A stretch of DNA of 64,000 nucleotides from Mesorhizobium sp. WSM4313 (GTDB lineage Bacteria > Pseudomonadota > Alphaproteobacteria > Rhizobiales > Rhizobiaceae). A program made the translations under genes and the position numbers. The notes under the pieces were generated by a model that was not told where the DNA came from, did no database searches, and saw only the letters and a list, made by a program, of their open reading frames with translations. Position 1 is the first letter of the stretch. Each line of letters starts with the position of its first letter. The stretch spans positions 62,001-126,000 of the forward strand of contig NZ_NSFT01000007.1 of assembly GCF_002294725.1 (NCBI RefSeq). The letters are read 5' to 3'. Of this stretch, positions 8,039-16,967 are shown in pieces.

Positions 8039-8797
8039 ATGACCCTCGGCTTCCTTCGCAACCTGACCAAGCCAAAGCCTACGCCTGTCGTCGAGCGCGA
8101 GCATTGCGTCGCCGGCCGCACGCTGCCGCTCAAGATCGTTGAGAGCGCCAGGGCCCGGCGGCTCACGCTGCGCATCGATTCCGGCGGCCAGGGCCTGCGT
8201 GTCACCGTGCCGCCCGGCCTGCGCCGCGGCGAGGTGGAGAAATTCCTCGACCGCCACCAGGACTGGCTGGAGCAGCGGCTGGCCAAGGTGCCGACGAGAC
8301 CGCAGGTGCGCCCAGGCATCCGGATCCCGATCCGGGGCGTGCCTCACCGCATCGTGCACGAGCCTTCTCGGCGCGGCACCGTCACCGTCGCGCGCGACGA
8401 TCGCGGCCCGCTCCTGATCGTCCATGGCGAGCGTATCCATTTGCCGCGCCGCATCGGGGATTACCTCAAGCGCGAGGCCAAGAAGGAGATCGAGAGGCTA
8501 GTGATCAAGCACACCGAAACGATCGGCAAGCGGGCCAAGGCGATAAGGTATAAGGATACCTCCAGCCGCTGGGGGTCATGCACCTCGGAGGGCAATCTCT
8601 CCTTCTCGTGGCGCATCATGATGGCGCCGCCGGCGGTGATAAACTACCTTGTGGCGCATGAGGTGGCGCATCTCAAGGAGATGAACCACGGCCCGAAATT
8701 CTGGAAGCTGTGCGAAAAACTCTGCCCGGATACCGACCGCTGCAAGGACTGGCTGAAGCGCAACGGCGGGGCGCTGCAAGCGATTGTGTTTGAGTAG
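8039..8797 (+). CDS. YgjP/SprT-type zinc metallopeptidase-like protein
   Basis: A 252-residue protein of the YgjP-like (DUF45/M48-related) metallopeptidase family. The zinc site HEVAH lies at 207-211 with a third ligand probably His217 in MNHGPKFW, and the family motif SRWGSC is at 176-181. The predicted role is a soluble cytoplasmic zincin; its natural substrates are poorly known. The N-terminal half (about 1-130) is basic and family-typical. It stands as a single gene after a terminator and before a large inverted repeat. Confidence 0.87.
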   Translation: MTLGFLRNLTKPKPTPVVEREHCVAGRTLPLKIVESARARRLTLRIDSGGQGLRVTVPPGLRRGEVEKFLDRHQDWLEQRLAKVPTRPQVRPGIRIPIRGVPHRIVHEPSRRGTVTVARDDRGPLLIVHGERIHLPRRIGDYLKREAKKEIERLVIKHTETIGKRAKAIRYKDTSSRWGSCTSEGNLSFSWRIMMAPPAVINYLVAHEVAHLKEMNHGPKFWKLCEKLCPDTDRCKDWLKRNGGALQAIVFE

Positions 8798-8870
8798 CTC
8801 CAGCGGATGGCAATGCAGAGAGCGCCGTCACTGCTAGTGCAAACACTGGAGATTAGCCGAGCCATCTCAG

Positions 8871-9096
8871 CTTCGTCATCCTAGGGCGAAGCAAGGAGCG
8901 AAGCGACGCGCGCAGACCCTAGGATCCATGCCGTGACGTGCGAACGCCGTAGCGGTTCAGAAATTGCTTTGCCTTTGGCGGGAGGCGTCCCGGAAAGGCG
9001 TTTTATTCTCTATCGCTGCACTCTTGGGCCGACGTAACGGCATGGATCCTAGGGTCTGCGCGCCGCTTCGCGTCGCTCCGCCCTAGGATGACGAAG
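8871..9096. repeat. 226-base inverted-repeat element
   Basis: Arms of about 60 bases run inward from CTTCGTCATCCTAGGGCG (8871 on) and outward to CGCCCTAGGATGACGAAG (ending 9096). The inner ends are ATGCCGT (near 8934) and ACGGCAT (from 9037), enclosing about 100 bases of unrelated sequence. It fills most of the gap between 8797 and 9123. It resembles a non-autonomous mobile element or large palindromic repeat; no reading frame of interest is inside. Confidence 0.75.
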
Positions 9097-9122
9097 GAGA
9101 GGTGGCGCCCTACTACCGCCCC

Positions 9123-9338
9123 TCAATCATCGTTCGCCGCGTTCAGCTCCTCCGGCCGCAGTCCTTCCTCGGTATGCGGCCACGGCAAAAAATCCCGGTC
9201 GAACATATCGCTGCCGAAATATTCCAGCGCGCGGTGCGCCTCGGCGCCGTTGAAGGCGGCCTTGTCCATCAGATGCGCGATCACCTCGCGCGCCTGCGCG
9301 ATCTTCTGCTTCAGTTCGGCGACGGTCCGGTCGGCCAT
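9123..9338 (-). CDS. Small conserved-looking hypothetical protein, 71 residues
   Basis: A short soluble acidic protein, MADRTVAELKQKIAQAREVI at the start and PEELNAANDD at the end, with an N-terminal helix likely to pair as a coiled coil. I do not recognise a named domain. It is called because codon use is gene-like, it starts with ATG at 9338 and diverges from trpF across a 110-base gap that could hold both promoters. Its stop abuts the 226-base inverted repeat. It could be a false call. Confidence 0.6.
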   Translation of the reverse strand: MADRTVAELKQKIAQAREVIAHLMDKAAFNGAEAHRALEYFGSDMFDRDFLPWPHTEEGLRPEELNAANDD

Positions 9339-9448
9339 GATTATTCTGCTCCCGCCTGTGGTTCCTATATGAAGGTAGTGTTTTCCGCCGGACCGGCAAC
9401 AGCATGCTTTTTCTCGACTCTTTTCCCGTTTCGTGCCAAGCCCGCGCC

Positions 9449-10108
9449 ATGACGCTCGACATCAAGATCTGCGGATTGAAGACCGACGCTGCGATGGCCG
9501 CCGCGCTTGCGGGCGACGCCAGCCATGTCGGCTTTATTTTCTTCGCCAAAAGCCCGCGTTATGTCGAGCCCGCCGAGGCCGGGCGCCTGCGCGAAGCGGC
9601 GCGCGGCAAGGCCAAGGCGGTCGCCGTCACCGTCGATGCCGATGATGCTTTCCTCGACGAGATCGTCGCCAAGATGCAGCCGGACATGCTGCAGCTGCAT
9701 GGCTCGGAAACGCCCGAGCGCGTGGCGGAACTGAAGGCCCGCTATGGTCTCCCGGTCATGAAGGCGCTGTCGGTCAGCGAGGCGGCGGATCTGGAGCGGG
9801 TAAAATCCTTTGTCGGCGTCGCCGACCGCTTCCTTTTCGACGCCAAGCCGCCGAAGGGCTCGCAACTGCCGGGCGGCAATGGCGTTTCCTTCGACTGGCG
9901 CATCCTTGCCGGCCTTGACGCCGGGCTCGATTACATGCTTTCCGGAGGGCTCAACGCCGCCAATATCGGCGATGCCCTGAGACAGGCCGACCCGCCCGGA
10001 ATAGACGTTTCGTCCGGCGTGGAAAGCGCTCCGGGCGTCAAGGATCCGGCGCAGATCGAGCAGTTTTTCCGGGCCGTCAGGGCCGCGCGCGACGACCGCG
10101 CCGCCTGA
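9449..10108 (+). CDS. trpF: Phosphoribosylanthranilate isomerase
   Basis: A 219-residue (beta-alpha)8 barrel catalysing the Amadori rearrangement of phosphoribosylanthranilate to CdRP in tryptophan synthesis. The N-terminal strand KICGLK carries the catalytic Cys8; the C-terminal [14 protein letters not shown] is the phosphate-binding end. The ATG at 9449 directly precedes TLDIKICG; an upstream ATG at 9404 would add a non-conserved tail. trpB begins 26 bases downstream, giving the usual alphaproteobacterial trpFBA order. trpE, trpG, trpD and trpC are not in the window. Confidence 0.95.
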   Translation: MTLDIKICGLKTDAAMAAALAGDASHVGFIFFAKSPRYVEPAEAGRLREAARGKAKAVAVTVDADDAFLDEIVAKMQPDMLQLHGSETPERVAELKARYGLPVMKALSVSEAADLERVKSFVGVADRFLFDAKPPKGSQLPGGNGVSFDWRILAGLDAGLDYMLSGGLNAANIGDALRQADPPGIDVSSGVESAPGVKDPAQIEQFFRAVRAARDDRAA

Positions 10109-10134
10109 ATACAATTCACATCAGGAGATCGGCG

Positions 10135-11385
<1,251 letters not shown>

Positions 11386-11387
11386 CA

Positions 11388-12227
11388 ATGACCACCCGCA
11401 TCGATCGCCGCATGGCGAAGCTCAAGGCCGAAGGCCGCCCGGCTTTGGTCACCTATTTTATGGGCGGCGACCCCGATTACGACAGCTCGCTGTCGATCAT
11501 GAAGGCGCTGCCGATCGCCGGCGCCGACATTATCGAGATGGGAATGCCCTTCTCCGACCCGATGGCCGATGGCCCGGCGATTCAGGCCGCCGGCCTGCGC
11601 GCGCTGAAGGGCGGTCAGACCCTGTTCAAGACGTTGAAGCTGGCGGCCGACTTCCGCGCCGGCGACGACGAGACGCCGATCGTGCTGATGGGCTACTATA
11701 ATCCGATCTACATCTATGGCGTCGACCGCTTCCTCACCGACGCCAAGGCGAGCGGCATCGACGGCCTGATCGTCGTCGATCTGCCGCCGGAGATGGACGA
11801 GGAGCTTTGCATTCCGGCGCTGAAAGCCGGCGTCAACTTCATCCGCCTGGCGACGCCGACCACCGACGACAAGCGCCTGCCCAAGGTTTTGGAAAACACC
11901 TCCGGTTTCGTCTACTACGTCTCGATGACCGGCATCACCGGCTCGGCGTTGGCCGACACGGGCAAGGTGGCCGCGGCCGTCAACCGCATCAAGGGCCACA
12001 CCGACCTGCCGGTCTGCGTCGGCTTCGGCGTCAAGACCGCCGAGCAGGCGCGTGTGATCGGCGCCAATGCCGACGGCGTCGTCGTCGGCACCGCGATTGT
12101 CAATGCGGTCGCCAATGTGCTCGGCCCCAAGGGCGAGAAAACAGCCGATCCGGCCGAAGCCGTCGCCACTTTGGTCAGCGGTCTTGCCCAGGGCGTCCGC
12201 TCGGCCCGCCTTGCTGCCGCCGAATAG
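11388..12227 (+). CDS. trpA: Tryptophan synthase alpha chain
   Basis: A 279-residue TIM barrel that cleaves indole-3-glycerol phosphate and passes indole to TrpB. The catalytic pair is visible as Glu50 ([12 protein letters not shown]) and Asp61 (MADGPAIQ). The C-terminal [12 protein letters not shown] and [11 protein letters not shown] form the phosphate site. It follows trpB by two bases. The next gene, accD, is 94 bases away with a small palindrome between; trpFBA-accD-folC is a conserved order in Rhizobiales. Confidence 0.98.
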   Translation: MTTRIDRRMAKLKAEGRPALVTYFMGGDPDYDSSLSIMKALPIAGADIIEMGMPFSDPMADGPAIQAAGLRALKGGQTLFKTLKLAADFRAGDDETPIVLMGYYNPIYIYGVDRFLTDAKASGIDGLIVVDLPPEMDEELCIPALKAGVNFIRLATPTTDDKRLPKVLENTSGFVYYVSMTGITGSALADTGKVAAAVNRIKGHTDLPVCVGFGVKTAEQARVIGANADGVVVGTAIVNAVANVLGPKGEKTADPAEAVATLVSGLAQGVRSARLAAAE

Positions 12228-12246
12228 CCCGACTATTTGTTCTTGA

Positions 12247-12289
12247 GCAATTCCGGCCGGAAAACCCCACAGACTTTCCCTGGAATTGC
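12247..12289. repeat. Small intergenic palindrome (GCAATTCC family), copy 2
   Basis: Arms GCAATTCC (12247-12254) and GGAATTGC (12282-12289) lie in the trpA-accD gap. The interior is inverted relative to copies 1 and 3 (GGAAAACC then GACTTTCCCT). A hairpin at this point could damp read-through into accD. Confidence 0.7.
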
Positions 12290-12321
12290 TTGAAGTCCTT
12301 TCCAGGACAGGAGCCGAAGCC

Positions 12322-13248
12322 ATGAACTGGATCACCAATTACGTCCGCCCGAAGATCAATTCGATGCTCGGCCGGCGCACCGACATGCCGGAAAACCTCT
12401 GGATCAAGGATCCCGAGACCGGCGAGATGGTCTTCCATAAGGATCTCGAATCCAACCAGTTCGTCATCCCGGCTTCCGGCCATCACATGAAGATCTCGGC
12501 CAAGGAGCGGCTGAAATATTTCTTCGATGACGGCAAATACGAGGTGCTGGAAAACCCGAAGGTCGTCCAGGACCCGCTGAAGTTCCGCGACGAGAAGCGC
12601 TACACCGACCGCCTGAAGGAGGCCAAGGCCAAGACCAGCCTCGAGGATGCGATCCTCAATGGGGCCGGCACCATCGACGGGCTGCCGGTCATCGTCACCG
12701 TGCAGGACTTCGCCTTCATGGGCGGCTCGCTCGGCATGGCCGCCGGCGAAGCCATCGTGCATGCTTTCGAGGTCGCGCTGCAGCGCAAGTGCCCGCTGAT
12801 CCTGTTCGCCGCCTCCGGCGGCGCCCGCATGCAGGAAGGCATCCTGTCGCTGATGCAATTGCCGCGCACCACGATCGGCGTCGACCGGCTGAAGGAAGCC
12901 GGCCTGCCCTACATCGTGGTGCTGACCAACCCGACCACCGGCGGCGTCACCGCCTCCTACGCCATGCTGGGCGACGTCCACATCGCCGAGCCCGGGGCGC
13001 TGATCGGCTTTGCCGGCCCGCGCGTCATCGAGCAGACCATCCGCGAAAAACTGCCCGATGGTTTCCAGCGCGCGGAGTATCTGATGGAACACGGCATGGT
13101 CGACATGGTCGTGTCGCGCCTCGAGATGCGCCGGACCATTTCCCGTCTCTTGAAGATGCTGCTCAAGATGCCGGAGGCCGAGAAGCCGCTGGAGCCGGAG
13201 ATCCTGCCGCCGGCGGTGGTCAATGCCGAGGCGCGCGCGCAAGCCTGA
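12322..13248 (+). CDS. accD: Acetyl-CoA carboxylase carboxyltransferase subunit beta, zinc-ribbon cysteines absent
   Basis: AccD with AccA moves the carboxyl group from biotin to acetyl-CoA, the committed step of fatty acid synthesis. The 308-residue protein has the crotonase-like core ([11 protein letters not shown] near 170-180; [17 protein letters not shown]). The N-terminal zinc-ribbon region is recognisable by [17 protein letters not shown] and ASGHHMK, but all four cysteine positions of the E. coli motif (CxxC...CxxC) are other residues, so it probably binds no zinc. CAGGAGCC lies just before the ATG at 12322; an earlier ATG at 12286 would add a weak extension. Confidence 0.96.
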   Translation: MNWITNYVRPKINSMLGRRTDMPENLWIKDPETGEMVFHKDLESNQFVIPASGHHMKISAKERLKYFFDDGKYEVLENPKVVQDPLKFRDEKRYTDRLKEAKAKTSLEDAILNGAGTIDGLPVIVTVQDFAFMGGSLGMAAGEAIVHAFEVALQRKCPLILFAASGGARMQEGILSLMQLPRTTIGVDRLKEAGLPYIVVLTNPTTGGVTASYAMLGDVHIAEPGALIGFAGPRVIEQTIREKLPDGFQRAEYLMEHGMVDMVVSRLEMRRTISRLLKMLLKMPEAEKPLEPEILPPAVVNAEARAQA

Positions 13249-13395
13249 AGCGATATCGGCTTGAAGCGATATATCGGCTTGACGCGACATCGCTCGCCGC
13301 GAACCGCGAGTTGCGCCGCCTGTTGCGTGCTGTAGCCTCTGATTTGCGCACGGCTCGTTCGAACCGATTCCCGGTTTCGGGAACCGCCCGCCAAA

Positions 13396-13439
13396 GCAAT
13401 TCCAGGAAAAGTGTGGAACGGTTTTCCGTTCGGAATTGC
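13396..13439. repeat. Small intergenic palindrome (GCAATTCC family), copy 3
   Basis: Arms GCAATTCC (13396-13403) and GGAATTGC (13432-13439), with an interior almost identical to copy 1 at 3173 (AGGAAAAGTGT then CGGTTTTCCGTT). It lies in the 255-base accD-folC gap, which otherwise shows only a short direct repeat near 13250-13280 and no gene. Confidence 0.75.
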
Positions 13440-13503
13440 GCCAACAAAAAAGAGAGGGCGGTTCTGCATTTCATGAGATGATGAACCGCTCTAGGATTCC
13501 ATC

Positions 13504-14829
13504 ATGACAACGCTTTCCGCCGAACGCGAAATCGAACATCTGATGACGCTGCATCCGAAAGGCTTCGACCTTTCGCTGGACCGCGTCACGGGGCTTCTCG
13601 AGCGCCTCGGCAATCCGCAGGATCGGCTGCCGCCGGTCATCCACATCGCCGGCACCAACGGCAAGGGCTCCTGCGCCGCCTTCGCGCGCGCGCTGCTGGA
13701 AGCCGCCGGCCACCTTGTCCACGTCCACACCTCGCCGCATCTGGTGAACTGGCATGAGCGCTACCGGCTGGCGGCCGAAGGCGGCGGCAAGCTCGTCGAG
13801 GACGATATTTTCGCCGAGGCCATCGCGCGTGTCGCCGAGGCCAATGGCGGCCAGAAGATCACTGTCTTCGAGATTCTCACCGCCGTCACTTTCATCCTGT
13901 TTTCGGAGCATCCGGCGGAGGCGGCGATCATCGAGGTCGGCCTCGGCGGCCGCTTCGACGCCACCAATGTGATCAAGCAGCCGGCGGTTTCGGTGATCAT
14001 GCCGATATCGATGGACCATGAAGCCTATCTCGGCGACCGGGTCGAGCTGATCGCCGCCGAGAAGGCCGGTATCATGAAGCGCGGCTGCCCGGTGGTGATC
14101 GGCGCCCAGGAAAGCGACACAGCGCTTCAGGTGCTGATCGAGTCGGCCGAGCGGCTGGATTGCCCGACGGTGGTCTATGGCCAGGATTTCCTCGCCTTCG
14201 AGGAAAACGGCCGCATGGTCTATCAGGACGGGGACGGGCTGATGGACCTGCCTTCGCCGCGCCTGCCGGGGCGCCATCAATACGCCAATGCCGCGGCGGC
14301 GATCGCCGCCGTCAAGGCGGCCGGCTTCGAGATCGGCCACCGCGCCGCCGAGCGGGCGATGACCCATGTCGCCTGGCCGGCACGCATGCAGAAGCTGACC
14401 CAAGGCAAATTGGTTGACCTGGCGCCGAAGGGCGCCGAGATCTGGCTGGACGGCGGCCACAACCCCGGCGCCGGCATCGTCATCGCCGAGGCGCTGGCCG
14501 AGCAGGAGGAAAAGAACCCGCGGCCGCTGGTCCTGATCTCCGGCATGATCAACACCAAGGACCAGACCGGCTATTTCAGCGCCTTCAAGGGGCTTGCCCG
14601 CCACGTCTATACCGTGCCGGTAACCAGCAGCGACGCCGGCGTTCCCAATGACGAGCTGGCCTTGCGTGCCGAAGAGGCCGGCCTGTCGGCCGAGCCGGTC
14701 AGCTCCGTCGCCAATGCGCTGATGCTGTTGCGCGACTCTTGGGACGGCCCGGCGCCGCGCATCCTGATCGGCGGCTCGCTCTATTTCGCCGGCGCCGTGC
14801 TGGCCGAAAACGGCACGCCGCCGACCTGA
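13504..14829 (+). CDS. folC: Folylpolyglutamate synthase / dihydrofolate synthase
   Basis: A 441-residue Mur-ligase-family enzyme that adds glutamate to dihydropteroate and folates, acting in the cytoplasm. The ATP loop IAGTNGKGS lies at 48-56, the HTSPHLVNWHERYR segment follows, and the Mur-ligase C-domain contains WLDGGHNPGAG near 320. The ATG at 13504 agrees with the usual N-terminus. It follows accD after a 255-base gap with a palindromic repeat, so it may have its own promoter. A VOC-family gene starts 53 bases downstream. Confidence 0.96.
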   Translation: MTTLSAEREIEHLMTLHPKGFDLSLDRVTGLLERLGNPQDRLPPVIHIAGTNGKGSCAAFARALLEAAGHLVHVHTSPHLVNWHERYRLAAEGGGKLVEDDIFAEAIARVAEANGGQKITVFEILTAVTFILFSEHPAEAAIIEVGLGGRFDATNVIKQPAVSVIMPISMDHEAYLGDRVELIAAEKAGIMKRGCPVVIGAQESDTALQVLIESAERLDCPTVVYGQDFLAFEENGRMVYQDGDGLMDLPSPRLPGRHQYANAAAAIAAVKAAGFEIGHRAAERAMTHVAWPARMQKLTQGKLVDLAPKGAEIWLDGGHNPGAGIVIAEALAEQEEKNPRPLVLISGMINTKDQTGYFSAFKGLARHVYTVPVTSSDAGVPNDELALRAEEAGLSAEPVSSVANALMLLRDSWDGPAPRILIGGSLYFAGAVLAENGTPPT

Positions 14830-14882
14830 GGCGAAACCGGGACGGCATTGCGGATTTCGGCGGGGGCCGAAAGGAACCGGCC

Positions 14883-15302
14883 ATGATCAAGGTAAAGCAG
14901 CTCGCCCATGTCTGCATCTTCGCGCATGACCTGGAGGTGACGCGCTCCTTCTACCGCGACGTGCTTGGCATGGACACAAGGTTCAATTTCCTGCGCGACG
15001 GCCAGATCTTCGGCTTCTACATAGACTGCGGCGGCCGCAGCCATGTCGAGGTGTTCGAGAAACGTGAATCCAGCTACAGCGAGGCAAACCAGATCAACCA
15101 CTTCTGCCTCGAGGTGGAAGACATCGATGCGGCGATCCTTCATATCCGGTCGAAAGGCGTCGCTGTCACGCCAAAGAAGCTCGCCTGCGACGACACATAC
15201 CAGGCCTGGATCACCGACCCCAACGGCGTGAAGATCGAGCTGTTCGAATACACCGCCAAAAGCGCGCAATTCACCGGCGGCGACCGTGTCGCCGACTGGT
15301 AA
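14883..15302 (+). CDS. VOC-family (glyoxalase/dioxygenase superfamily) protein
   Basis: A 139-residue single-domain member of the vicinal oxygen chelate superfamily. Two beta-alpha-beta-beta-beta modules are visible, with the likely metal ligands His9, Glu56, His73 and Glu119, which match a glyoxalase I-like or lyase-like site. The segment AWITDPNGVKIELFEY is the standard C-terminal strand. GAAAGGAACC precedes the ATG at 14883. Glyoxalase I activity is possible, but the superfamily is too broad to assign a substrate. Confidence 0.85.
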   Translation: MIKVKQLAHVCIFAHDLEVTRSFYRDVLGMDTRFNFLRDGQIFGFYIDCGGRSHVEVFEKRESSYSEANQINHFCLEVEDIDAAILHIRSKGVAVTPKKLACDDTYQAWITDPNGVKIELFEYTAKSAQFTGGDRVADW

Positions 15303-15338
15303 ATTGGAGCGACACGTCGCCCGCATGAGCAGTTGAAG

Positions 15339-16115
15339 TTAGACGGCAAGGTGCATCGCGGCGGGCAGCGCCAGCGAGAGCCCTGACAGGAAAAGCAGAA
15401 CAAAGACGATCTTTCGCATTGTCCCTTGCGACAATGACGGTGGCCAGCGGCGTGCCGCATAGGTCATCAGCATTACGGCCGGTATGGCGACGACGAGCGC
15501 GATAGGCGACATGGTCGGCAGGTTGCCGCTTGCCGTCACCAGGATAAGCCGCACCACCTGCGCGGCGCCGAAAGCGGCGACCAGCGTTTCGCGGACACGT
15601 TTGTGCGGCATTGGCTGGCGAAAGAGATGATAAACGAGCGGTGGGCCGCCGGTCGCAAACAACCCACTCATCAGGCCCGAAACGACACCGAAGCCGACGA
15701 AACTCGCGTCCGACGACCGTTTTGCCAAGCCGGCAGGCCTGATGGCCAGTTGCAGGCTGGACATCATGATGACCAGACCGAGTCCGATTTTCAGCAGGTC
15801 GGCCCGCGTGTCCGCCAGCCATTCCAACAGGGCATACCCCAAGAGCAGCGAAGGGAGGCTTGCGACCAGGATAAGCCGCAGCTCCCGGCGCGCAATCTCG
15901 CGCCAGCCGCCCTGGATCAGCATCTGCGTGGCATTGACCAAGGTCAGCATGCCGACCATCGCGGCTGCGTCGGGCAGCGGCAGCAAGCCGACAAGCGCAA
16001 TCGCGCCCATCATCACCAGGCCGAAGGCGAAGCCGGTCAGGGTCTGGACATAAGCGGCCACCGCCGCAAAACCGGCAAAGGCGAGGACCGGCGTTAGACC
16101 CACGACATCCCGCAC
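15339..16115 (-). CDS. TauE/SafE-family membrane permease
   Basis: A 258-residue inner-membrane protein with about eight hydrophobic segments. The family repeat motif is visible in GFAFGLVMMGAIAL near residue 30 and GLMSGLFATGGPP near 150. TauE/SafE proteins are thought to export sulfite, sulfoacetate or other organosulfur anions; the substrate here is not shown. It converges on the VOC gene and lies 42 bases downstream of the cupin gene on the same strand, so these two may be co-transcribed. Confidence 0.83.
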   Translation of the reverse strand: MRDVVGLTPVLAFAGFAAVAAYVQTLTGFAFGLVMMGAIALVGLLPLPDAAAMVGMLTLVNATQMLIQGGWREIARRELRLILVASLPSLLLGYALLEWLADTRADLLKIGLGLVIMMSSLQLAIRPAGLAKRSSDASFVGFGVVSGLMSGLFATGGPPLVYHLFRQPMPHKRVRETLVAAFGAAQVVRLILVTASGNLPTMSPIALVVAIPAVMLMTYAARRWPPSLSQGTMRKIVFVLLFLSGLSLALPAAMHLAV

Positions 16116-16157
16116 GAGGCCGGTAAGGAAACGTGCAAGCCGGCAATCACGGCCGGC

Positions 16158-16439
16158 CTACTTCAGCTCGATTTCGATGAAGGCGTATTCGCCGTCATTG
16201 GCATTGATGACGTCGTGCTCGACGCCCTCCCGGCGGAAATAGGGCGCGCCCTGCTTCATCTCGGCGAAGGATTCGCCGTCCTTGGTCACCAGCTTCACCT
16301 TGCCGTCCATCAGCGGCACGACGACATAGTCGTGGCCATGGCGGTGCCAGCCGGTGTTGGCGCCCGGCGCGAAGCGGTATTCGGTGACGATGACGCGCTC
16401 ATTGTCGACGTGAACTGTGGCCTTGGCGGTTCCGGTCAT
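16158..16439 (-). CDS. Small cupin-domain protein
   Basis: A 93-residue single cupin barrel. The first cupin motif is GANTGWHRHGHDYVVVPL (about 29-46), giving two or three histidine metal ligands; the second motif is reduced (RREGVEHDVINAND). Such mini-cupins often bind a metal and a small ligand or act as sensors. It is followed by a TauE/SafE permease on the same strand. The function cannot be assigned. Confidence 0.8.
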   Translation of the reverse strand: MTGTAKATVHVDNERVIVTEYRFAPGANTGWHRHGHDYVVVPLMDGKVKLVTKDGESFAEMKQGAPYFRREGVEHDVINANDGEYAFIEIELK

Positions 16440-16521
16440 GGAGCTCTCCCTTTCCTGCGAACAGAGAACACGGAGTGCCCGCAGGCGAGAGCCAGAGCGC
16501 GACGAGCCATGACGCCAAGAA

Positions 16522-16545
16522 AAGCCCGGCGCGATGGCCGGGCTT
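16522..16545 (-). terminator. Rho-independent terminator after trxA
   Basis: Arms AAGCCCGGC (16522-16530) and GCCGGGCTT (16537-16545) with a six-base loop; on the minus strand the stem is followed by TTCTTGG. It lies 24 bases after the trxA stop and separates trxA from the cupin-TauE pair. Confidence 0.75.
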
Positions 16546-16569
16546 GGATCTTGAAAACTTCAGATTGGC

Positions 16570-16893
16570 TCAGGCGAGGCTGCCGTTGATCCAGTGCGAC
16601 AGCGCGGTCTTCGGCGCGGCGCCCACTTTCATGTCGGCGACTTCGCCGCCCTTGAAAATCATCAGCGTCGGGATCGAGCGCACGCCATACTGCGCAGCAA
16701 GCTCCGGGTTCTCGTCGATGTTGAGCTTGGCCACCTTGATCTTCGCGCCGAGTTCGTTGGCGATGTCTTCCAGCGCCGGGGCGATCATCTTGCACGGACC
16801 GCACCATTCCGCCCAGAAATCCACCACGACCGGCTCCTTGGCGTTGAGCACATCGGCCTGGAAATTGCCCTTGTCGACCTTGACGGTGGCCAT
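16570..16893 (-). CDS. trxA: Thioredoxin
   Basis: A 107-residue canonical thioredoxin, the general cytoplasmic disulfide reductant. The active site WCGPC gives Cys31 and Cys34, with cis-Pro75 in SIPTLMIF and the buried Asp in VVDFWAEW. The ATG at 16893 follows AAAGGATTTCAGC on the minus strand and fits the family length; a longer frame to 16971 has no conserved extension. It lies 74 bases after addA on the same strand and ends at a hairpin terminator. Confidence 0.97.
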   Translation of the reverse strand: MATVKVDKGNFQADVLNAKEPVVVDFWAEWCGPCKMIAPALEDIANELGAKIKVAKLNIDENPELAAQYGVRSIPTLMIFKGGEVADMKVGAAPKTALSHWINGSLA

Positions 16894-16967
16894 GCTGAAA
16901 TCCTTTCGAAAACTCGGGTTGCACCAAATGTGGTGGTTGTGGCGTCGATGTTCAAGCAGTTCTTGTG

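Noticed and set aside
9127..9549. 140-codon minus-strand frame overlapping trpF and the 71-residue gene
   Set aside because: It covers the trpF start in antisense and gives an Arg-rich low-complexity tail; the 71-codon frame in another phase is the better candidate.
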